From Hungatella effluvii (GTDB taxonomy: Bacteria > Bacillota > Clostridia > Lachnospirales > Lachnospiraceae), in contig NZ_QJKD01000018.1 in assembly GCF_003201875.1 (NCBI RefSeq), positions 49,883 through 113,882 on the forward strand: a stretch of 64,000 nt of DNA, in the 5' to 3' direction. The position numbers were made by a program, and so were the translations under genes. The notes below the pieces were generated by a model that was not told the origin of the DNA, made no database searches, and saw only the letters and a list, made by a program, of their open reading frames with translations. Of the stretch, positions 17,446 through 26,598 are shown piece by piece; within the stretch, counting starts at the first letter, position 1; the number at the start of each line of letters is the position of its first letter.

Positions 17446-18623
17446 AGGTTGAATTCATCCACACCCGACTGATTGACCCCGTTCTCCTTCGACCGTTTCG
17501 CATACGTTCCGTGAAGCAGAATTCCGGCTCCCGGCGCGCCATCTCTCAAAAGACAGCGGTCCGTCAATGCCTTCATCAGCTTGGATGCCATGGAAATGAG
17601 CAGGCCTGCCTTTTCCTGCTCCACATAGCGGGCCATTTCCAGGAGGCCGCAGGCGGCGATGGCCGCGGCGGAGGAATCCCTCGGTTCCGGGCTTCCGTCA
17701 TTAAAATCAAAATCCCAGTAAGGGATCAGATCAGACGGCAGATTCTCCATAAAACAGGCAGTCACGCCGTCAAAGAGGCGCATATACTCCGGGTCGTGGA
17801 AATAGCCGTAGCTCAGGGCGGATCCATAGATTCCCCACGCCTGGCCCCTGGCCCAGATGGACCCATTGCGGTTGCCCTGCTGAGTGATTCCCTTCACGGG
17901 AGCACCCGTCTCCGGATCAAAGTAATAGGTGTGATACGTGGAGTAATCGTCTCTCACCACATGGGCCATAGCGGTCCTGATATGGCACTCCGCCTTCTCC
18001 CGGTAAATGGGATTGCCGGTTACTTCTGATGCCCAGAACAGAAGGGGCATATTGAGCAGACAGTCGATAATCAAGCGGTATTCTTTTGGATCGCCTGCCA
18101 TCCCCCACGCCTGGAAGAAACCGCCTTTCTCCTGAAATCTTCCCATTAGGTTGTCGGCCGCGGCCAGAGCCGTCCGTTTCGCCTGTTCTATGGCGGCGTC
18201 ATTCATCACGCTTTCGTGCTGCTCCTCTCCCATGGCTCCTTCTCTCTTTAAGAGACGCCATGCCGCCACGCACGACGGGCTGAACAGGAACCCCATATCA
18301 TGATGGTCCACCACCACCCGTTCCTTCATACGCCGTTCAAAGTCTGCCACCGAGGCCAGGGCTTCCCGCTTAAAAGCGGGGTCCCCCGTCTCCTCGTAAG
18401 AGAGCCACATCTCTCCGGTCCAGAACCCGTCGGTCCAGTCGTCATTGGCCGTCTTCGGATAGATTCCATCCACACTGGCTGCCGCCGGAACGGTGCTGCC
18501 AAAGTATGCCATGTTCCTTTTTACAGTTTCCACACAGACGGCAAAGGCTTCATCCACTTCCCGGGCCGTCATCTCCGGCGCTTCCGCCAGCCGGTTCGTC
18601 CTTTCATACCGCTTATTTTCCAT
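17379..18623 (-). CDS. GH88 unsaturated glucuronyl hydrolase-like protein
   Basis: 414 residues, the size of GH88 (alpha/alpha barrel) enzymes that hydrate and so release 4,5-unsaturated uronic acid from lyase-cut glycosaminoglycan oligosaccharides. Motifs: NDDWTDGFWTGEMWLSYEET, HHDMGFLF, DCLLNMPLLFWASE (with an aspartate where the catalytic Asp is expected), ARGQAWGIYG, IPYWDFDF and RDSSAAAIAACGL. No signal peptide; cytoplasmic. GGAGAAAAAAT precedes the start. No polysaccharide lyase is present in the window, so lyase products must come from elsewhere. GH105 rhamnogalacturonyl hydrolases are the alternative, but the WTDGFW motif favours GH88. Confidence 0.82.
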   Translation of the reverse strand: MENKRYERTNRLAEAPEMTAREVDEAFAVCVETVKRNMAYFGSTVPAAASVDGIYPKTANDDWTDGFWTGEMWLSYEETGDPAFKREALASVADFERRMKERVVVDHHDMGFLFSPSCVAAWRLLKREGAMGEEQHESVMNDAAIEQAKRTALAAADNLMGRFQEKGGFFQAWGMAGDPKEYRLIIDCLLNMPLLFWASEVTGNPIYREKAECHIRTAMAHVVRDDYSTYHTYYFDPETGAPVKGITQQGNRNGSIWARGQAWGIYGSALSYGYFHDPEYMRLFDGVTACFMENLPSDLIPYWDFDFNDGSPEPRDSSAAAIAACGLLEMARYVEQEKAGLLISMASKLMKALTDRCLLRDGAPGAGILLHGTYAKRSKENGVNQSGVDEFNLWGDYFYMEALMRMRKDWERYW

Positions 18624-18652
18624 ATTTTTTCTCCATATCTCCGCTTACGTCT

Positions 18653-18704
18653 TCTGGCTCAGATTTCTGGCTCAGATTTCAGACTCAGATTTCTGGCTCT
18701 GGCT
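18653..18704. repeat. 13-bp tandem repeat, four copies
   Basis: Unit TCTGGCTCAGATT: copies at 18653-18665 and 18666-18678 are identical, the third (18679-18691) has two or three changes and the fourth (18692-18704) is diverged at its end. It lies in the gap between the GH112 stop and the GH88 start. Confidence 0.85.
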
Positions 18705-18717
18705 TCTTGCTTCCAGC

Positions 18718-20880
18718 TTAAGCTTCAAACCACAGAATATCGTTAGCCTTTAAGCTCATGGCCTCAGCCTTTCCCTCTCCGTTGTAGATGACCGTCTCCT
18801 GCGGCTCATACGTATTGTTTACAACGCAGTATTTGCCCGTAGCCGGATAATAGTTTACTTCCACATTGAAGTTGTCGCTGTACCATCTCTTCATCTCCTG
18901 CTCCCTGCCGGCCGCCCAGAAAATGGCGCGGTACAGCATTCTGGAATTCTCGAAGGAATACGGAATACCGCTTATATATACGCTTCTTCCCTTTCCAAAC
19001 TCGTGAACCGCCATCTGAACATCCTGACCGGTGCTGCGTAAGATCTTCGTACCGGGAAGCGCATAAATGTTCTTCATTCCCTCACCGAACCGGATTTCCT
19101 CCGCGCTGTCCTCAGTAATGAAATGGCTGTGCGTCTCCCAGTTATATTTGTCAGAAGAAAGGCTGAAGCCCACTTCCTTATCCACGCCCAGGACGCCTGC
19201 CAGTGCAAAGTAGCGCCCCTCATTCTGACAGGCAGTCGGCTCGCCAACACCGATGAGGCCGCCGCCTTCCGCCACAAATTCCTTCACCGCGCAGGAAACT
19301 GCCGGGTTCAGCCAGTAACCGCCGCCGCTCGGGGCCGTGTATGCGTCGCCTGCATTGATCAAAACGCTGCATTTCTTTAAGACAGACGGATTTTCAATCA
19401 CATCGTCAAAGCTGATGAAGGCGACGTCAAAGGGCATGCCGCTTAAGGCTTCCAGCACGCCGGCGTAGGAATACGTCTGCTTGTAATCGATGGCGTGAGC
19501 AACCATATGGGTGCCCCAGGACCGAAGCTTTCCCCAGCTGTTTAATACACCCACGGTGAAATGATTGTAAGGAGTCTGTCCTCCCACATTCTCATAGAGA
19601 AGGCGGAACTCATCACATATTTCCTCGATATACTGGATAAAATCCGGAAACTGAAGAGCCAGCTTTAAGTAGCCGCCGTAACCGATCCGGTCGATCGGCT
19701 TGCGCAGGATGGCACGTCTCGCAGTCACCCAGTTGACCTTCGCCTCCCTGATCGGATCGCCGCCCTCATGGAACACATCCGGGAAGAAATACGGCAGGAA
19801 TCTGCCTTCCGTATACTTCACCCCCGGAATATCGGAGATGAGGCGAAGGGTGGTTCCATTTCCTACGGAGCCTACCACCGCGTCTAATCCCACTTCCTTA
19901 AAATACTCGCCGAACGGTTCGGTGCCGATCCAGTGATCGCCCAGGAACATCATAGCTTCCCTGCCGTTTTCGTGGCAGATATCCACCAGGACCTTCATCA
20001 GCTTCGCAACCTCACGCTGCTGAAACCTCTGAAAATCCTTAAACTCCTTAGACGGAACGCGGTTCGTATTGTTGTGATAGCCCTGGTCGATGATATACTC
20101 CGGACGAAAGCGATAACCTGCTTCCCTCTCAAACTGCTCCAGAATAAAAGGGCTTACGCTGGCGCTGTATCCGAACCAATCCACATACTTTTCTTTTGCA
20201 TACTCATTGAATACCAGGGTAAACTGGTGGAAAAAGGTAGTAAAGCGGACCACATCCGTATCCGGGTTTTCCACCATCCATTTTTTCAGCTTATCGATGA
20301 CGTGCTGCTGCGTCTTCGGCTGCCTCACGTCAAACGTGATCTGGTGCTCTACATTTTCCCAGCTGTTGGTAATGAAATTATACATATGTACCGGGTCCCA
20401 GATGATAAAGGCCAGGAAGCTGACCGTATAGTCATGATAACGGTCCGCCTGTGCCAGAATGACCTCCCGGGTCTCCTCCTCATAGCTCCACAGGTCCGGC
20501 GCCACGACCGCTCCGGTCGTGCGGTCAACAACCTCCCACCAGCGTTTGATATCGTCGATGGTGTTGGGCTTCAGCTGCTGATCGTATAAGTGCTTCATAA
20601 CCGGAATACGCAGTTCTCCCTCTTCCATTGCCGTGTAGAACTCCGTCATCAGATACATTTGCTGTACTTCATCCGGATTAGCCTCTGCCCACGCATTGTC
20701 TTTTCTCGTTGTGTAGTAGGTGGAGTAGATTTTTACCGGCATGGACTTTAATTCATCCGGCATATTGGTACCGTCGCAGTCGCGGAGAGCGTCGGCTCCC
20801 CAGCGCTTAACAATTTCCTTAGTCTCTTCAATCATATCCACATCGGTGGGTACGGTTACCCGTCCATATTTATCACTCAT
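18718..20880 (-). CDS. GH112 phosphorylase (galacto-N-biose/lacto-N-biose type, or galactosyl-rhamnose type)
   Basis: 720 residues, full length for GH112. It phosphorolyses a beta-galactoside to alpha-galactose 1-phosphate and the second sugar. Recognised by the opening GRVTVPTDVDMIEETKEIV, WGADALRDCDGTNMPDELK, STYYTTRKDNAWAEANPDEV, VRFTTFFHQFTLVFNE, FLGDHWIGTEPFGEYFKEVG (region of the catalytic acid) and the C-terminal beta domain. Known activities in the family differ in acceptor: N-acetylhexosamines (mucin or milk glycans) or L-rhamnose (pectin). Fucosidase and fucose genes nearby favour galacto-N-biose/lacto-N-biose, but this is inference. AGGAG precedes the start. Confidence 0.9.
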   Translation of the reverse strand: MSDKYGRVTVPTDVDMIEETKEIVKRWGADALRDCDGTNMPDELKSMPVKIYSTYYTTRKDNAWAEANPDEVQQMYLMTEFYTAMEEGELRIPVMKHLYDQQLKPNTIDDIKRWWEVVDRTTGAVVAPDLWSYEEETREVILAQADRYHDYTVSFLAFIIWDPVHMYNFITNSWENVEHQITFDVRQPKTQQHVIDKLKKWMVENPDTDVVRFTTFFHQFTLVFNEYAKEKYVDWFGYSASVSPFILEQFEREAGYRFRPEYIIDQGYHNNTNRVPSKEFKDFQRFQQREVAKLMKVLVDICHENGREAMMFLGDHWIGTEPFGEYFKEVGLDAVVGSVGNGTTLRLISDIPGVKYTEGRFLPYFFPDVFHEGGDPIREAKVNWVTARRAILRKPIDRIGYGGYLKLALQFPDFIQYIEEICDEFRLLYENVGGQTPYNHFTVGVLNSWGKLRSWGTHMVAHAIDYKQTYSYAGVLEALSGMPFDVAFISFDDVIENPSVLKKCSVLINAGDAYTAPSGGGYWLNPAVSCAVKEFVAEGGGLIGVGEPTACQNEGRYFALAGVLGVDKEVGFSLSSDKYNWETHSHFITEDSAEEIRFGEGMKNIYALPGTKILRSTGQDVQMAVHEFGKGRSVYISGIPYSFENSRMLYRAIFWAAGREQEMKRWYSDNFNVEVNYYPATGKYCVVNNTYEPQETVIYNGEGKAEAMSLKANDILWFEA

Positions 20881-20927
20881 TGCTGCTTCTCCTCAAAATT
20901 AGTCGTTGTCTTAAGTCGGATGGCGTT

Positions 20928-21935
20928 TTACAGTACACGCATGTCATACCTGCGAAGCACCGGTTCTTTTCCGTTCAGCTCATACGCATTGGAATCGGCA
21001 TGAAGTCCTCTTCCGTCCTGGCAGGTCACCCGGATATACGTCTCACTGCCCGCGAGCGCAAAGGAGGCTTCCGTTACAGTCTCTCCCGGTTTTGCCACCT
21101 TCTTATAGCAGTTGCGGCCTTCCATCAGCACATAGATCTTTTCCACCGGACTGGTCTTTACATGAAGAACGCCGTCTTCCACATACAGTTCCTTTATCTC
21201 CGGTCCCATAGAGCTGTAAAAATTACCATTTAAGAGCGCGTCCACAATGCTGTCGTAAGTCAGTTTTTCCGCCTTAATCATGGTAAAACCACCGAAGGAA
21301 TCACAGAGAGGATCTCCAAACGGAAAGCTGTTGTGATTGTCATCTGTGGAAACACAGAACAGCCGGTTGCCCAGACGCAGCATCTCGTCATAGCTCTGCG
21401 GATTATAGCCGTACAGTCCGTCGTGCTCACATCCATAGTTATAGATCTCCATGCCCCAGAAGCCGCGTAGATTCTTGTAATCGTCGTAGTTCTGCAGAGA
21501 CCAGTAAGGGTGGTTGTAGCAGGCGAAGAAACCGTATTCCTTCATGTGATCGATATATCCGTTAATATAATGGTAATCACCGTAACGGCTCTCCGGAAGG
21601 AGGCTCTCTTTCTTCTCCTCCTGAAACTCCTCCGGCTTCGAATCATACAGGTTGATATGGTACGTCTTTACCCTTGAGAAATCCCCAGGCACTTTAAAGT
21701 GCTCGTTCATGTCCACCTCATAGGCGGCCAGCGCCACGAAATTATCATCCATCAGCTCTCTGTGCCACTGATATCTGCGGTGGTCCGTGTAGGCTACCAC
21801 GGAATACCCCTCGTCCATATACGCTTTTTTAACCTCCTCCGGTGTCAGGCGGCCATCGGAATGGATGGTGTGACAGTGAAGGTTTGCTTTGTAGAATGTA
21901 CCTGTTTCCGGGATTAAATAAGTTTTGTTTGACAT
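20928..21935 (-). CDS. PHP-domain metal-dependent phosphoesterase-like protein
   Basis: About 335 residues. PHP metal ligands are visible: ANLHCHTIHSDGRLTPEE (HxH and HSDG), YTDHRRYQWH, a middle ACYNHPYWSL and CVSTDDNHN. The final 90 residues form a beta-rich domain. Family members are phosphatases or nucleases of the polymerase/histidinol-phosphatase superfamily. Inside a phosphorylase operon it might act on a sugar phosphate or an anomeric phosphate, which is inference only. The frame is open to 22076, but ATG 21935 has GGAAGGAG upstream and begins the conserved region. Confidence 0.82.
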   Translation of the reverse strand: MSNKTYLIPETGTFYKANLHCHTIHSDGRLTPEEVKKAYMDEGYSVVAYTDHRRYQWHRELMDDNFVALAAYEVDMNEHFKVPGDFSRVKTYHINLYDSKPEEFQEEKKESLLPESRYGDYHYINGYIDHMKEYGFFACYNHPYWSLQNYDDYKNLRGFWGMEIYNYGCEHDGLYGYNPQSYDEMLRLGNRLFCVSTDDNHNSFPFGDPLCDSFGGFTMIKAEKLTYDSIVDALLNGNFYSSMGPEIKELYVEDGVLHVKTSPVEKIYVLMEGRNCYKKVAKPGETVTEASFALAGSETYIRVTCQDGRGLHADSNAYELNGKEPVLRRYDMRVL

Positions 21936-21964
21936 TGTTTTACTCCTTCCAGGATGTGAAATTT

Positions 21965-23200
21965 CTAAATTCGCAGAACTTCTTTCCGGTAAGCAATCCA
22001 TTTCCGGACTGTCAGGAAACAGATCACCGCCGAAACCGCCGCCATCAGAAACCAGATTACGATGGTGGCGTTCCATCCCAGGGCCACAGACAGCGCGCCG
22101 ATTCCGTAAGTGGAGACGGCGCCGCCGGCGTAGACCGAGGAATTTAAAAGGCCTGATACGGAAGAGGCTCTTCCGATCACGCCAAAATACGATGGGAGCA
22201 CCGCGATCAGCATGGTGTTGACCGCCATCATCGCCGTCGTCGCCAGCGCCAGCATCAGAAATGACACCGCCATGCTCCGCCCCGACGCCAGGCGCAGCAC
22301 CAGTATGGCCGCCGCGCTGACCACGAAAAATGCTCCCGCTGTCCGCACCTCATTCCGAAACCAGTGAAGATTGGCAAAGGAGGCCAGATAGACCCCCAGC
22401 AGGTTAAAGACCGGAATAACCATAGTGCTTGTGATTGCCAGAATGGCGCTCAGTCCGTAAGTCTCGCTGATATAAGTCGGCACCCAGGTGGTCACGCCGT
22501 CCTTCAGCGCACCCTGGACAAAGAGAGCCATCATCAGAAACAGAAATCCAGACTGGATCAGAAGACTCTTCCAGTTTACGGCAGCTTTTGCCAAACCGCC
22601 GGGCTCACCAGAGGGCGTTTCCGCCACTTTCCCGGATTCTGCCGCATACCGCTCCACCCGCTTCATGCCTGTAATCCAGAACAGCGAGGAACCAATCAGC
22701 GCCGCGCCTGCCAGAACGAACATGGCCCTCCAGCCGGACAGCCATATCACAAGCGCCGTCAGGCCGTAGGCCGCCATCGTTCCGATGGGAACGGAGCTGT
22801 TTAAAGATACACACGCCTTCATCCTCGTTTCCGTCTTATAATACTCATACATCAGCCGGATCATGGGCGACCAGATAAATGCCTGGAACAGGCCATTTAC
22901 GCACCAGACCGCCGTCATCACACCGGAGCCCTCCGCCATAGCCATAGCCAGGTTGCAGAGGCCGGATACCATCAGCCCCGTAAAGACCATTTTCTTCGGG
23001 GCCAGGCGGTCGCCTAAGAAGCCGCTGACAAACTGCCCCGCTCCATAGGCGATAAAGAACGCCGTTCCGATCATCCCTGCCTGACCTTTCGAAAATCCTT
23101 CCGTAGTGATGATCTCCGTCAGACCGGCCGAATAATTCAGCCTGCCGATATACGTGGAAAAGTATGCGATCCAGCACAGCCGGAACAGAAGCTTTTCCAT
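21965..23200 (-). CDS. MFS transporter, GlpT/anion-symporter-like
   Basis: 411 residues with twelve predicted membrane spans. The N-terminus WIAYFSTYIGRLNYSAGL (R-x-N near TM1), then GQAGMIGTAFFIAYGAGQFV and SGFLGDRLAPKKMVFTGL, match the organophosphate:phosphate antiporter / anion:cation symporter branch (GlpT, UhpT, uronate carriers). A charged substrate such as a sugar phosphate or uronate is therefore plausible, and unsaturated uronates are consistent with the GH88 gene downstream. Five bases separate it from the permease gene upstream, so it belongs to the ABC operon. Having both an ABC importer and an MFS carrier in one operon suggests two substrates or an import/export pair. Confidence 0.82.
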   Translation of the reverse strand: MEKLLFRLCWIAYFSTYIGRLNYSAGLTEIITTEGFSKGQAGMIGTAFFIAYGAGQFVSGFLGDRLAPKKMVFTGLMVSGLCNLAMAMAEGSGVMTAVWCVNGLFQAFIWSPMIRLMYEYYKTETRMKACVSLNSSVPIGTMAAYGLTALVIWLSGWRAMFVLAGAALIGSSLFWITGMKRVERYAAESGKVAETPSGEPGGLAKAAVNWKSLLIQSGFLFLMMALFVQGALKDGVTTWVPTYISETYGLSAILAITSTMVIPVFNLLGVYLASFANLHWFRNEVRTAGAFFVVSAAAILVLRLASGRSMAVSFLMLALATTAMMAVNTMLIAVLPSYFGVIGRASSVSGLLNSSVYAGGAVSTYGIGALSVALGWNATIVIWFLMAAVSAVICFLTVRKWIAYRKEVLRI

Positions 23201-23205
23201 CCTGG

Positions 23206-24039
23206 CTACCCTTTAACCGCGGAGGAATTGACGCCCTCCACGAAGTATTTCTGCGAGAACAGGAACAGCACCAGCACAGGCATCAGGACCAGCGTCGCAG
23301 CGGACATCTGAAGCGCTGGATCCGTCACCGTGCCTTCCGTAAACAGCTTAATACCAACAGACAGCATCTGCTTCTCCAGGCTGGAGATGAAGATGTAAGG
23401 CCCCATATAGTCGTTCCAGGACCACACGAACGTAAACAGAATCAGCGTCACGATCGATGGCTTCGCCAGCGGCAGAATGATCCTCGAATAGATCTGGAAA
23501 TGGTTGCATCCGTCTATGCGGGCCGCCTCGCTGATCTCCTCCGGAATGCCGATAAATGCCTGACGCATCATGAATACAAAGTAGATATCGAAGGTAGCCG
23601 GCAGCACCAGAGACCACATGGTATCCAGGATGTGGATCTGCTTAAATATAACATACCTCGGAATCAGCATAATGTCACTAGGAATCATCAAAGAAGTCAG
23701 AAGAACCAGGAAAATTCCGTCCCTTCCCTTGAAATTGATCTTGGAAAATGCGTAAGCCGTGATAGAAACCACGAAAACCTTGATAACAATGGTGGTAACC
23801 GTCATCACGATGGTATTGACATACCACTGCCCAAAATCATAGTATGGGTCACCGAACAAGTCCGAATAGTTGGAGAAAATGATCTGATCGGGAATCAGCT
23901 GAAGCGGCTTCGTGAGCACGTCACCTGAAATCTTGAAGGATGATGACACCATGAATAAAAACGGGTAGATGCAGACAAGGCCGATGGCAATCAGAACAAT
24001 TGTCCAGCCCCATGACATCTTTTTATCTTTCTTAAGCAT
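23206..24039 (-). CDS. carbohydrate ABC transporter permease (MalG-type)
   Basis: 277 residues, six membrane spans (first at about 13-35). The EAA loop needed for contact with the ATPase reads EEISEAARIDGCNHFQIYSR, leading into IILPLAKPSIVTLILF. The C-terminal QKYFVEGVNSSAVKG is the usual MalG-like ending. It is the second permease of a CUT1 oligosaccharide importer whose other parts lie just upstream. No ATPase gene is present; as in many Firmicutes, a shared MsmK-like ATPase is expected elsewhere. Confidence 0.93.
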   Translation of the reverse strand: MLKKDKKMSWGWTIVLIAIGLVCIYPFLFMVSSSFKISGDVLTKPLQLIPDQIIFSNYSDLFGDPYYDFGQWYVNTIVMTVTTIVIKVFVVSITAYAFSKINFKGRDGIFLVLLTSLMIPSDIMLIPRYVIFKQIHILDTMWSLVLPATFDIYFVFMMRQAFIGIPEEISEAARIDGCNHFQIYSRIILPLAKPSIVTLILFTFVWSWNDYMGPYIFISSLEKQMLSVGIKLFTEGTVTDPALQMSAATLVLMPVLVLFLFSQKYFVEGVNSSAVKG

Positions 24040-24051
24040 AGCTCTTCCTCC

Positions 24052-24966
24052 TTAATAGTTGACCCATTTTTGCTGTCCGCGCCACTGAATCAGAGTGATG
24101 ATTAAGACGATGATAAACATCACGAGAGCCTGTGCACTGGCATAGCCTGTCTGGTAGTTGGTGAATGCGGTTCTGATAATATTGATGGACATAACCGTGG
24201 TTGCCTGTCCCGGACCGCCTCCGGTCAAAGCCTGAATGGTGGTAAAGTTCTGCAGGGATGTGATCACAGAACTGATCATTAAGAAAAATGTAGTCGGGGA
24301 AATCATCGGGATCACAATATTCTTAATTCTCTGCCATTTGCTGGCACCGTCGATCTGGGCGGCTTCCAGAAGATCCGCGGAGACGTTCTGAAGCGCCGCC
24401 AGATACGTTATGAAGTTAAGGCCAATGCCTTTCCACACGGCGATACACACTACCGTCGGAAGTGCGGTATTTAAGCCGTACAACAGATACGGCGGATTCT
24501 CGCTGCCGAGAGCCGAAAGGATGTACACTACCGGACCGTCAGGACCGAGCAGCAGCTTGAATACGACGGCTACTGCCACCATATTGGATACGTAGGGAAG
24601 AAAGAACATGGAACGGACCAGGTTTTTGCAGTGGATTCCCTTGTTTACCATATAGGCGATGAAAAAGCCGCATACCATGATTAACGGCACATACATCAGG
24701 GAGTAAAGGCCGGTGCGTCCCAGGGCCTTCATGGTATCCACATCCGTAAACATACGGATAAAGTTATTGATACCGACAAAGGACGCGTCCTCCAGCTTGC
24801 TGATATAGCGGACATTGGTGAAACCAAGAACCACTGCGATCAAAAACGGCAGCCCCTGGAAAATAACGTAGCCGATCAGATACGGAGCGATAAAAAGAGC
24901 CCCTGTAAAATTCTCCTTTTTCTGAGCAATGGAGGTTTTCACTTTTATTTTTGTATTACTTTTCAT
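24052..24966 (-). CDS. carbohydrate ABC transporter permease (MalF/UgpA-type)
   Basis: About 304 residues, six membrane spans, EAA loop SADLLEAAQIDGASKWQRIK followed by NIVIPMISPTTFFL. TGGGPGQATTVMSINIIRTA is typical of the family's periplasm-facing TM5-6 loop. ATG 24966 is chosen over the open frame to 25011 because AAAGAGGTG lies just before it and the N-terminus MKSNTKIKVK suits a cytoplasmic tail. The gene is separated from the binding-protein gene by a stem-loop at 25029-25067. Confidence 0.93.
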   Translation of the reverse strand: MKSNTKIKVKTSIAQKKENFTGALFIAPYLIGYVIFQGLPFLIAVVLGFTNVRYISKLEDASFVGINNFIRMFTDVDTMKALGRTGLYSLMYVPLIMVCGFFIAYMVNKGIHCKNLVRSMFFLPYVSNMVAVAVVFKLLLGPDGPVVYILSALGSENPPYLLYGLNTALPTVVCIAVWKGIGLNFITYLAALQNVSADLLEAAQIDGASKWQRIKNIVIPMISPTTFFLMISSVITSLQNFTTIQALTGGGPGQATTVMSINIIRTAFTNYQTGYASAQALVMFIIVLIITLIQWRGQQKWVNY

Positions 24967-25028
24967 AAACACACCTCTTTTTCGTGTAAATGCAGTTGAC
25001 TGAACATACAATAAGTCAAATTGGGCAC

Positions 25029-25067
25029 AAAAAGGGCAGCCCCTAAGGTTTCCCGAATGGACTGCCC
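25029..25067 (-). terminator. partial terminator/stem-loop between binding protein and permease genes
   Basis: On the - strand, GGGCAG pairs with CTGCCC (25062-25067 with 25034-25039). A further CC/GG pairing sits across one mismatch, and TTTTTG follows. It is in the middle of the operon, so it probably makes the binding protein more abundant than the permeases. Confidence 0.6.
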
Positions 25068-25083
25068 GTCAGGTCAGACTATA

Positions 25084-26514
25084 TTACTGCTTATCTTCTT
25101 CGATTGCTCTGTTTGCCTTATCCTGAATCTTGGTTACTGCGTCATCGATGCTTTCCGCACCCTGGCCGTAAAGCTGGCCCTCTTCGATGATTGCCTGAGA
25201 AATAGCTGCGTCGCCGTCGCCAATGATTTTTTCAGAAAGTGCCTTGCGGCTGCTGTCAAACCATGCGGTCTTGAAGTCTTCCACAGTGAGACCGTCAAAC
25301 TCAAATGGCTTCGCCAGAGAGTTCTCAACGTACTCATTGATCTCTTCGTCTGTTAAGTCGATTCTTGCAGGTACACGGCCCATGCCCAGTGTGTACTGGT
25401 TCTCAGCCATGCAGGCTGCTGCTGCGAATGCTGCGTCCTTGTTCTTGCTGGTAGTCGGCACTGCGTAGCATCCCGGTACCGTCAGAGTAGACGGATCGGT
25501 TCCCTCCGGATAAGGCATCGGAAGCAGACCGACTTTCCAGTCTCTCGGGTACTTGTCAAACTGATTTAAGATGGAAGTTACCCAGCCGCCGCACATGAAC
25601 ATACCGTACTTGCCAGTGGTTGCAAATGCGTTCCACGGTGTGTTGGAAGCCTTGAATTCCAGAATAGAAGGCTGAATCTTCTCTGTATTGCCTAAGCCGT
25701 AATAGAACTCCAGGCTCTCTTTAAATAACGGATCGTCGAAGTTTCCTGTGCCGTCGGCCTTGTATGGCTCCCAGCCCTTCTGTAATGCATACATGTAGTT
25801 GTAGCAGTCATAGTCCAGCATTAAGGATCCGTATATACCCTTGGAGCTGTCTGTCAGCTTCTTCGCTGTCTCGATGTATTTTTCCCATGTCCAGCCGTCT
25901 GCAGTCGGGTAGTCAACACCGGCATCGTCGAAGATCTGCTTATTATATAAGGTGATCCAGATATCGGAGAATGCAGGAAGACCGTATACGTCTCCGCCAA
26001 ATTCCGGAACGTAGTCGCCAAAGGTTCCGGCGATATCGTAGCCTGCCTTCTCAGCAAGCGCGTTCATCGGCTCTAAGACTCCTGCGTTGTAGAACGCCTT
26101 TAAGCCTGGCTTTGTGTTGTAGATCAAGTCGATCTCATCACCAGCCATCAGGCTGACCAGAGTCTTATCCACTTCACCGGATTTCGCACTGGGAATCACA
26201 TAGAACTCAATGTTGATACCGGTTTTTTCCTTAACCAGTTCGATTAACTTCTGGTTCTCTTCTCCGGTACTGGCTGTCTGTGTGGTCGCATACTTTAAGG
26301 TCACACCATCGAATGGCTTGTCGGAAGCAGCCGCCCCCTCTGTTGTCTCGCCTTCTGCTGACGTCTCACCGCCTGCTTTTGTGGCGGTTTCTGCTGCCGC
26401 TGTTGTGGCTGTATCCGCCGGTTCTGCCTTCTTTGAAGAGCAGCCGGCCAGCGACCCTGCTGCCATTGCCGCGCAGAGCGACAGGGAAACAACACGTTTT
26501 ATACTTTTTTTCAT
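25084..26514 (-). CDS. extracellular solute-binding lipoprotein (CUT1)
   Basis: 476 residues. Lipoprotein signal peptide with lipobox LAGC (Cys about 26), then a low-complexity Ala/Thr/Glu linker (about 30-65), then the SBP_bac_1 fold: LIELVKEKTGINIEFYVIPS, LMAGDEIDLIYNTKPGL, VYGLPAFSDIWITLYNKQIF, GWTWEKYIETAKKLTD. It would capture the oligosaccharide imported by the two permeases. It is the first structural gene downstream of the two-component pair; GGGAGGAAT precedes the start. A TACAAT -10 is visible about 40 bases upstream with a poor -35, consistent with activation by the response regulator (inference). Confidence 0.93.
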   Translation of the reverse strand: MKKSIKRVVSLSLCAAMAAGSLAGCSSKKAEPADTATTAAAETATKAGGETSAEGETTEGAAASDKPFDGVTLKYATTQTASTGEENQKLIELVKEKTGINIEFYVIPSAKSGEVDKTLVSLMAGDEIDLIYNTKPGLKAFYNAGVLEPMNALAEKAGYDIAGTFGDYVPEFGGDVYGLPAFSDIWITLYNKQIFDDAGVDYPTADGWTWEKYIETAKKLTDSSKGIYGSLMLDYDCYNYMYALQKGWEPYKADGTGNFDDPLFKESLEFYYGLGNTEKIQPSILEFKASNTPWNAFATTGKYGMFMCGGWVTSILNQFDKYPRDWKVGLLPMPYPEGTDPSTLTVPGCYAVPTTSKNKDAAFAAAACMAENQYTLGMGRVPARIDLTDEEINEYVENSLAKPFEFDGLTVEDFKTAWFDSSRKALSEKIIGDGDAAISQAIIEEGQLYGQGAESIDDAVTKIQDKANRAIEEDKQ

Positions 26515-26598
26515 TATGGTAATTCCTCCCAGCTAATTTATTTGATGTACTAATTGTAGCGTGAAACCAGCCCCGAATCCATAGTTGGAATTTTACCT

